Shown here one piece after another: positions 1 to 4,241 of a stretch of DNA of 5,355 nt. The stretch lies in assembly GCA_020440935.1 (NCBI GenBank), contig JAGRNC010000200.1, positions 1 to 5,355 of the forward strand, in the 5' to 3' direction. Positions within the stretch are counted from its first letter, which is position 1; every line of letters begins with the position of its first letter. The position numbers and the translations under genes are program-made. The stretch comes from Leptospiraceae bacterium. Its GTDB lineage: Bacteria > Spirochaetota > Leptospiria > Leptospirales > Leptonemataceae. The notes beneath the pieces were generated by a model. It searched no databases. It was not told where the DNA came from and was given only the letters and a program-made list of their open reading frames with translations.

Positions 1-620
1 ACATCGTTAAACCCGATGCGATCTTTTCGCAATCGTTCGGGCTGTACTTCGACCAGGTATTCGCGGCCGCGGTAACCAAATAATTCGACTTCGGCCACGC
101 CATCGATATCGTAAATGTAATCCTCTAAATGCTGCGCCGTCTGACGAAGCTTGCGATACCCTTCCAGCCCGCCTCCGCCGCCATACAAGGCCACATCCAC
201 CACCGGCTGCGTATCGAACGTAATCTCTTCTACTACGGGTAGCTCCGAATTATCGGGCAGATCGTCTATTGTTGCATCCACTGCATCTTTGATGTCCTGG
301 ATAATCTTTTTTTTGTCCGATGCGTTGGGATCAATTTCCAGAACGAATACGCTGATGTTTTCCAGGTTGTACGAGTTTACCTTGTCCAGGCCACTAATCG
401 AACGAAGCTCTTTCTCTATGGGAACGCTTACAAGCTGCTCGATTTCATCGGGCGAAGCTCCGGGATACAGAGTGGTAATGGAAACCCGATCGAAATTCAC
501 ATTTGGGAAAGCTTCCCGATTCATTCGTAGAATTGTGGTGGTTCCGGCCAGGAGGATCATCACTACGAGAAGATTGATAAACAGCCGCTGCCGTACGAAG
601 AAATGGATTATTCTGATCAT
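1..620 (-). CDS. RND-superfamily efflux permease, N-terminal part (3' end beyond the left edge)
   Basis: This is the beginning of an inner-membrane pump of the RND (AcrB/MexB/CzcA-like) superfamily, which exports substrates using the proton gradient and normally works with a periplasmic adaptor and an outer-membrane channel. The frame is open from an ATG at 620 to the left edge, giving 206 complete codons with no stop; full-length members are about 1,000 residues. Residues 1-11 (MIRIIHFFVRQ) are the cytoplasmic start and about 12-31 form the first transmembrane helix. The family's signature start of the porter domain follows: NREAFPNVNFDRV (34-46), then YPGASPDEIEQLVSVPIEKEL (52-72), then SISGLDKVNS (74-83). 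A second porter-subdomain stretch ends near VEVQPERL. A weak GGAA lies 5-6 bases before the ATG. The next gene upstream on this strand is a lipoprotein 315 bp away, so no adaptor gene precedes the permease; adaptor or channel genes could lie downstream, outside the window. Substrate (drug or metal) cannot be told from this fragment. Confidence 0.93.
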   Translation of the reverse strand, partial: MIRIIHFFVRQRLFINLLVVMILLAGTTTILRMNREAFPNVNFDRVSITTLYPGASPDEIEQLVSVPIEKELRSISGLDKVNSYNLENISVFVLEIDPNASDKKKIIQDIKDAVDATIDDLPDNSELPVVEEITFDTQPVVDVALYGGGGGLEGYRKLRQTAQHLEDYIYDIDGVAEVELFGYRGREYLVEVQPERLRKDRIGFND

Positions 621-655
621 ATGGTTTCCGTTTGAATGTGGTCCCGGATAACGAA

Positions 656-687
656 ACGACCCGTTCGGATGGGCCGAAGCGGGTCGT
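656..687 (-). terminator. GC-rich hairpin, possible intrinsic terminator or leader structure
   Basis: Read on the minus strand, ACGACCCG + C bulge + TTCGG pairs with CCGAA + CGGGTCGT around the loop CCCAT, giving 13 base pairs with one bulged base. It is followed by TTCGTTATCC, so including the end of the stem there is a moderately T-rich run (GTTTCGTT); the plus-strand side (ACTTTGATGG) is poorer. The hairpin lies about 250 bases after the lipoprotein stop and 35 bases before the permease ATG. It could end the lipoprotein operon, act as an attenuator, or be a binding site for a regulator of the pump. The structure is certain from the sequence; the function is inferred. Confidence 0.45.
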
Positions 688-707
688 ACTTTGATGGAGC
701 AATGCCG

Positions 708-736
708 GATTTATTGAGACCGCGCATTGGTTCCAA
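708..736 (-). promoter_or_regulatory. weak promoter-like pair upstream of the efflux permease
   Basis: On the minus strand TTGGAA (736-731) and TAAATC (713-708) are separated by exactly 17 bases. The -35 match is fair (4/6) but the -10 match is poor (3/6). The -35 half is embedded in TTGG-AA-CCAA, a small inverted repeat. If used, transcription would start about 700 and run through the hairpin at 656-687 before reaching the permease ATG at 620. This is a suggestion only. Confidence 0.18.
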
Positions 737-935
737 TCGGGAGGTTCAATCAACCAGGAAAATGGATCTTAGTCAATCGAGTAACTTACGTTACAGCAGT
801 TTTTTGGCAAAACCGGGGATTGAATGGCCTGGGCAGAACAATGGACGCCTTTGTAAGGGCTGGTATCCTTCAACATTCGTGAATAAAAATACGCAGAAGA
901 TCCACTGGGCTTCGGAGGCTACTGCCAGAGGCTTC

Positions 936-1688
936 TCAGTTCCAGCAAATACACATAAGATACGCGCTATTGAGGCTACCATCACATGGTTGATTTACTG
1001 CGAACCGAATATGAGTTCCGGCTGTAGTGGTAATCGAGCCTTGCGAGCCAAATGCGCTGGAAGTTCCATCGGTGCTATCTGCGCAATTGTAGGTTCCATC
1101 ATAGGCTCCTCCGGTCAGGGTCATGGACCAGTAGAATGGGGTTGGAGTGACGTTGGCCACAGCCGCAGTTTGCAAAGAATTGGTCAGCGGTCCGCTTAGA
1201 AAAGTTCCCCAATCGGAGGCCACTTCAATGCCGCTCACTGATGTGAGCGCTCGCGCGGCGGGAACGCCGTAATTGGCCGCTGCCATCGTCAATGGGTCCG
1301 AGGAATAACTCAATACGGCCAGATGGTTTGTGCATCCCAGCGTAGGATAACTTACGCTTTGCATGTTTGCGCACGCTGTATTTGTTGTGGCTCGTGGTCC
1401 GAGAGCCCCGGTTACGGTTGCTGAGTCGGTATATATATAAAAAATAGGAGTGGCCGCTGGCGTGGTGGCTCCCGCGCTTCCCGATGCGCATGAAGAACCC
1501 GAGCATCGAAGCAAATTGTAAACCAGGAATTCCGATTCAAGCGGGTTGCCTGCATTCTCGATATTCGATGCCGGGCAATGCAGAAAGGGAATCAAGCCCG
1601 CCAGCGCAAAGGCGCGAAATACCTGGCGCGCCCGGATCGAAATCGGGCTCGAGTGAGAGTCGGCCCTTTTAGCGTTGCATTTATTCAT
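936..1688 (-). CDS. putative lipoprotein, DUF1554-like (Leptospira-type)
   Basis: This encodes a 250-residue predicted exported protein of unknown function. A basic N-region of about 22 residues leads into a hydrophobic stretch (about 23-37, VFRAFALAGLIPFLH) and Cys38, which I read as a spirochaetal lipobox; His at -1 is unusual. After Cys38 comes NIENAGNPLESEFLVYNLL, which resembles the 'N-DP-S-F' segment that follows the lipid cysteine in many Leptospira lipoproteins. A Ser/Ala/Gly/Thr-rich linker (63-80) precedes a compact domain (81-250) with Cys106, Cys119, Cys202, Cys235, Cys246 and Cys248, suitable for disulphides. The blocks FYWSMTLTGG, YNCADSTDG and LMCICWN recall the C-type-lectin-like DUF1554 family of Leptospira, whose domain ends in W..L....NC.GW....C...LLC. 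The match is by eye. The ATG at 1688 has a strong Shine-Dalgarno and sits 19 bases after the upstream gene's stop, so the two are an operon. It is probably surface or periplasmic and outer-membrane anchored. Confidence 0.8.
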   Translation of the reverse strand: MNKCNAKRADSHSSPISIRARQVFRAFALAGLIPFLHCPASNIENAGNPLESEFLVYNLLRCSGSSCASGSAGATTPAATPIFYIYTDSATVTGALGPRATTNTACANMQSVSYPTLGCTNHLAVLSYSSDPLTMAAANYGVPAARALTSVSGIEVASDWGTFLSGPLTNSLQTAAVANVTPTPFYWSMTLTGGAYDGTYNCADSTDGTSSAFGSQGSITTTAGTHIRFAVNQPCDGSLNSAYLMCICWN

Positions 1689-1696
1689 GGTTTTTT

Positions 1697-1706
1697 CTCT
1701 CCCTCC
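1697..1706 (-). promoter_or_regulatory. Shine-Dalgarno of the lipoprotein gene
   Basis: The minus-strand sequence GGAGGGAGAG lies in the 19-base gap between the stop of the upstream gene (1708) and the ATG at 1688. It is the best ribosome-binding site in the window. It supports the ATG at 1688 despite the long, polar N-region that this start gives the signal peptide. Confidence 0.75.
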
Positions 1707-1707
1707 G

Positions 1708-2790
1708 CTAGAATCTCCATTGTACTGTTAAGCCCTGAAACGTATTCGCCTGGAAGTGGTCCGATGCATACCGACGCGCATCGCTGGGCCCAGCCAAAAA
1801 AAGCGGCGCAAGGGTAGGTCCGTTGTTGGTACTATGACTTTGCATACTGGAATTGGGCGCCCGGGCCGCATCGAACAGGTTCCATAAATACACAAGACCA
1901 ATAAACCACCCTGCATTCTGCATATAGCTATAATGCCGATTTGCAGAATGCTGGAAAGAGCGATATGGTTCGCTGTAATTGTAGAGATAGAGCGGATCCG
2001 AAAGCTGCGAAACGGTAGGCAGCGGACTCAGCCTCAGAGTATCCAAAATCAAATAGGAGGGAGCGAATGGATTTCCTGTGTTTGCCAGATCCGACTTTGC
2101 CTGGCGGTAGCGCCGATTATTTTCGTATATGGCGAATCCGCCGGCCGAAATGGCCATGGCAAAACCCAATCCCTTCCAGCGCTCGCCGCGAAGATACTGA
2201 CCCGCGCCCGGAACCAGGGCTGATTTCCACACTGCGTCCCAGTCGATGCCGGTTGGTTTCGTCGGATTTGGATCTGGATCCTGTTGCGCCCTGGTATCGC
2301 TGCGATCTTGCTTCTGGACATTGGGCCTCGTTTCTTTCTCGGATTCTGGTTCGTTGTTTTCCTTTTGCTCCGCTGGCCTGGAAGTGGAATCGTCGTTTCG
2401 GTTATTCCGTACAGTATCTTCGCTGGATTTTTGTGCTATCCGGTCTACCGCTTCTTTGAGTTTCCGATTGGCCTGTTCTTCCTTTTTTCGCAGTTCTGCT
2501 TCTTTCCGTGCATCTTCGATTCTGGCTTCTTGTTCGGAGATCCTCTCTGCTTCCTCATCCCTGGAGTCGCGCAACGGATGATCATATAGGACGCGCACAA
2601 TTTGAGCTTTCTGGATGACTCGGACCTCATCGTCATTTTGCAGGACGATGCTTTCGGAGCTCTGATTTACTATGGTTCCTTTGAGAATCTCTCCATTGCG
2701 CATGAGCACGGAATCGCCCAGAAGCGCTTGTGGGACCAGGATCAACAGAGCAACCGTCTGGGCTCGTTGGCAATGTGCAAGAAAAGTCAT
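1708..2790 (-). CDS. exported coiled-coil protein with SH3-like N-domain and DUF5683-like membrane domain
   Basis: This is a 360-residue envelope protein of unknown function. Domains in order: a signal peptide (about 1-25, core TVALLILVPQALLG); a small beta domain (about 28-69, RNGEILKGTIVNQSSESIVL) of the kind that begins 'G..LKG.I.' and resembles SH3/Sm-like folds; a charged Glu/Lys/Arg helix likely to be a coiled coil (75-122); a disordered Asp/Glu/Asn/Gln/Pro-rich linker (123-183); and a DUF5683-like region starting W-K-S-A-LVPGAGQYLRGERWKG (188-206). Two hydrophobic segments follow (about 207-222 and 293-308, ending WNLFDAAR), and the C-terminus is strand-like and ends in Phe (LTVQWRF). 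Proteins with the 'LVPG.GQ' motif are common in spirochaetes and Bacteroidetes; their role is not established. The start at 2790 is the only ATG that keeps the signal peptide but has no clear Shine-Dalgarno. It heads a two-gene operon with the lipoprotein downstream. The final aromatic residue could be an outer-membrane sorting signal, but two helix-like segments argue equally for the inner membrane. Confidence 0.85.
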   Translation of the reverse strand: MTFLAHCQRAQTVALLILVPQALLGDSVLMRNGEILKGTIVNQSSESIVLQNDDEVRVIQKAQIVRVLYDHPLRDSRDEEAERISEQEARIEDARKEAELRKKEEQANRKLKEAVDRIAQKSSEDTVRNNRNDDSTSRPAEQKENNEPESEKETRPNVQKQDRSDTRAQQDPDPNPTKPTGIDWDAVWKSALVPGAGQYLRGERWKGLGFAMAISAGGFAIYENNRRYRQAKSDLANTGNPFAPSYLILDTLRLSPLPTVSQLSDPLYLYNYSEPYRSFQHSANRHYSYMQNAGWFIGLVYLWNLFDAARAPNSSMQSHSTNNGPTLAPLFLAGPSDARRYASDHFQANTFQGLTVQWRF

Positions 2791-3168
2791 TGCATATTGT
2801 TTGACGTCACAATGTTGCCCCTGACCGACTCTTTTTAACTTCCGTTCGGTTACTTTTAGAGCGTTACAGGGAGAAACCGGCGCGCTCGAGTTTCCTTGCA
2901 GCTCAATACTGAATCGCTTCTAAATCCAAACCGGACCGAATGTTCAATACAGGCCCGGCGGGCTCTAAAACTCGACTCGCATTTTTCTGTTCGCCATTTC
3001 TTCTATCATCGATATCCGCTCTGGCAATACATGCGAATCCGCCCCCGTTTCCTTTATTCCAGGACGCTGGATTGGCTTTACATTTCTACGGCGTAACCTG
3101 CTTAATCGGTATGCGAATGTGAAGATATGTGTACATCCGATGGAATCCGCCCCGGAAGAAAACCAGCA
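2791..3168. other. divergent intergenic region
   Basis: This stretch of up to 378 bases separates two divergently transcribed genes and should hold both promoters. No gene is convincing: the short open frames have no ribosome-binding site and unnatural composition. Visible elements are the 8-bp palindrome TGACGTCA (2802-2809), which ends 12 bases before the minus-strand start codon, and a weak hairpin with arms GGGAGAAAC (2869-2877) and GTTTCC (2890-2895). ATGCGAAT occurs twice, exactly 80 bases apart (3031 and 3111). I could not pick a clear -35/-10 pair for either direction; TTTACA at 3077-3082 is the best -35 for the plus-strand gene but lacks a good partner. Confidence 0.6.
3154..3158 (+). 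promoter_or_regulatory. Shine-Dalgarno deciding the DUF1223 start
   Basis: GGAAG is followed 10 bases later by the ATG at 3169. An in-frame ATG at 3127 has only GAAG close in front of it and would add 14 polar residues ahead of the signal peptide. The site favours the ATG at 3169, which gives a compact 24-residue lipoprotein signal peptide. Confidence 0.55.
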
Positions 3169-4023
3169 ATGCCCTGGATATTGCATAATCGTATATCGGT
3201 GGCAGGAATCCTAGTGGCCCTCGCTTCTCTAATTGCTTGCGAACCGTCTTCGTCGGATCCGTACGCATTGTCCGCAGAATCCAGCCCGAATCAGCAGTCT
3301 TTAACTTCCAGAGCCGACGACAAAGGCAGTTCGGCAAAAGGGCCCATTGTTCTGGAGCTATTTACTTCGCAAGGATGCTCCAGTTGTCCTCCAGCGGATC
3401 GATTGCTCCGCGAATTGAAAAGTCAAAGCGATTCGTCAGAATCCCCGTTTCCGCAGGATTTGATTGTTCTTTCGGAACATGTAGATTACTGGAATCGCCT
3501 GGGCTGGACCGATCCGTATTCATCTTCTAAGTTTAGCGCCAGACAACAATCGTACGCACAACTCACCGGCGATCAGGTTTACACTCCTCAAATGGTGATT
3601 CAGGGCAAGTATTCGATGGTGGGGCATTCGCGCTCGGAGATTGTGCCTGCGATTCGCAGAGCCGCTGCGATGCAGCAACATAAAATAGAACTTGGATTTG
3701 TCATTCCTCCAGGGCGGACGAACGTTTCGGTGGAAGCCAGGATCGCCGGCTATTCCGGTCCCATCGTACTTTTCCTGGCCGAAGATGGGATTCAAAATCA
3801 TGTACCTCGTGGCGAAAATGCCGACCGCGATTTGCTACACGACGGAGTTGTGCGCGATTTAAAGAATGCAAGCTGCGCCAAGGGCAAGTGCAAGGGCGAG
3901 CTGGACCTCAAACCAGAGTATCATTTTCAGAATCTTAGAATTGTAGCGTTGCTGCAGGAACCTGGCGGTCCGATTCACGGTGCAGCCCAGCTGTCGCCGG
4001 CTGATGGTAAGAAATCAAAATGA
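3169..4023 (+). CDS. DUF1223 family lipoprotein, thioredoxin-like
   Basis: This is a 284-residue member of the DUF1223 family, secreted or membrane-anchored proteins with a thioredoxin-like fold whose substrate is unknown. A signal peptide (1-23) ends in LASLIA before Cys24, a good lipobox (L-I-A-C), so the protein is probably lipid-anchored facing the periplasm. A Ser-rich linker follows. The family core is clear: VLELFTSQGCSSCPPADRLL with the CSSC pair at Cys70 and Cys73, LSEHVDYWNRLGWTDP (about 101-116), then FSARQQSYA, and VYTPQMVIQGK (about 137-147) containing the cis-proline-like TP. The end, RIVALLQEPGGPIHGAA, is the usual family C-terminus, so the gene is complete. A further pair, Cys236 and Cys241 (CAKGKC), may form a second disulphide. 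An alternative start at 3127 gives 298 residues. The gene is divergent from the coiled-coil/lipoprotein operon and is followed by the gene debris at 4020-4241. A thiol-disulphide role is inferred from the CxxC motif. Confidence 0.93.
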   Translation: MPWILHNRISVAGILVALASLIACEPSSSDPYALSAESSPNQQSLTSRADDKGSSAKGPIVLELFTSQGCSSCPPADRLLRELKSQSDSSESPFPQDLIVLSEHVDYWNRLGWTDPYSSSKFSARQQSYAQLTGDQVYTPQMVIQGKYSMVGHSRSEIVPAIRRAAAMQQHKIELGFVIPPGRTNVSVEARIAGYSGPIVLFLAEDGIQNHVPRGENADRDLLHDGVVRDLKNASCAKGKCKGELDLKPEYHFQNLRIVALLQEPGGPIHGAAQLSPADGKKSK

Positions 4024-4241
4024 TGTCCTCCCGGCACACATCGGCGATGTGCTGATTCTGCGCAGATGATTGCGCCGCTGCATGCGGACCAATCCATGGA
4101 AATACGGAGCAGGCACATCGGGCTTATCCTGGATCTGACACAGTTATTCTCGCATGCGGCAATTCCGACATTCTTCTATACCAGGAAGGGATCGACGTGT
4201 CGCCCCTACCAGTTCACAGTCTGGTAGTAGCAAGGATGTAA
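4020..4241 (+). pseudogene. possible frameshifted, truncated remnant of an NlpC/P60- or YiiX-like protein
   Basis: No frame here is open with a good start, yet three short protein-like blocks occur in order in three frames. Frame 2 (to the stop at 4067-4069) reads VLPAHIGDVLILRR. Frame 1 (about 4096-4134) reads MEIRSRHIGLILD. Frame 3 (about 4137-4238, stop TAA 4239-4241) reads DTVILACGNSDILLYQEGI followed by DVSPLPVHSLVVARM. In papain-fold NlpC/P60 and YiiX proteins the order 'GD-hydrophobic', 'S.H.G.hydrophobic' and 'G-V-x-x-PL…V.R' is typical, so the three blocks fit one broken gene. The part that would carry the cysteine in a YiiX-like (permuted) arrangement is missing. Two ATGs at 4020 and 4023 overlap the DUF1223 stop as ATGATG. 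The last 36 bases overlap the 3' end of the opposing hydrolase gene. Recognition is by eye from short blocks; chance similarity or a sequencing problem remains possible. Confidence 0.33.
4037..4051. repeat. short inverted repeat after the DUF1223 gene
   Basis: CACATCG-G-CGATGTG is a perfect 7-bp inverted repeat with one central base (realistically a 6-bp stem with a GGC loop), 14 bases after the DUF1223 stop. There is no T-run on either side, so it is not a classical intrinsic terminator; it also falls inside the coding-like block HIGDVL of the presumed remnant. Its place between converging genes makes a weak transcription-end role conceivable. Confidence 0.3.

Larger units (their letters stand above)
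621..935. other. intergenic region between efflux permease and lipoprotein gene
   Basis: This is a gap of about 315 bases between two genes on the minus strand. I find no credible gene in it: open frames on the plus strand are antisense to the neighbours and have unnatural composition. It holds a strong hairpin (656-687), a smaller stem GTAAC-TTAC-GTTAC (781-794) followed on the plus strand by six Ts after a 5-base gap, and a weak promoter-like pair reading toward the permease. It probably contains the end of the lipoprotein transcript and the promoter of the efflux gene. Confidence 0.6.

Noticed and set aside
151..753. Open frames on the plus strand (151-651) and in another minus-strand frame (445-753)
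   Set aside because: They overlap the clearly coding RND permease frame, are Ser/Arg-rich with no recognisable motif, and have no ribosome-binding site.
636..1199. A 187-codon open frame on the plus strand
   Set aside because: It runs antisense to the 3' end of the lipoprotein gene and through the intergenic hairpin; its composition is unnatural (many Ser, Gly, Trp, Cys) and no domain is visible.
1429..1446. AT-rich run (atatatataa followed by As) resembling a promoter -10 region
   Set aside because: It lies inside the lipoprotein gene and simply encodes F-Y-I-Y-T; no -35 element or downstream gene start fits.
1933..2589. Several overlapping plus-strand frames rich in Phe, Ser and Cys
   Set aside because: They are mirror images of the charged coiled-coil and linker codons of the minus-strand gene; the hydrophobic look comes from reading Glu/Lys codons backwards.
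2980..3010. Imperfect tandem-like TCGC-A/C-TTT-TCT stretch in the divergent intergenic region
   Set aside because: Only two poor copies of a pyrimidine-rich sequence; not enough for a repeat call.
3970..4100. GPIHG encoded both at the end of DUF1223 and again in frame 3 about 110 bases later, suggesting a partial duplication
   Set aside because: The flanking DNA does not align beyond these few residues, so chance is the simpler explanation.
4066..4227. 53-codon plus-strand frame with its own ATG between the converging genes
   Set aside because: No ribosome-binding site, and only its middle part (SRHIGLILD) looks protein-like; better explained as one block of the broken gene at 4020-4241.
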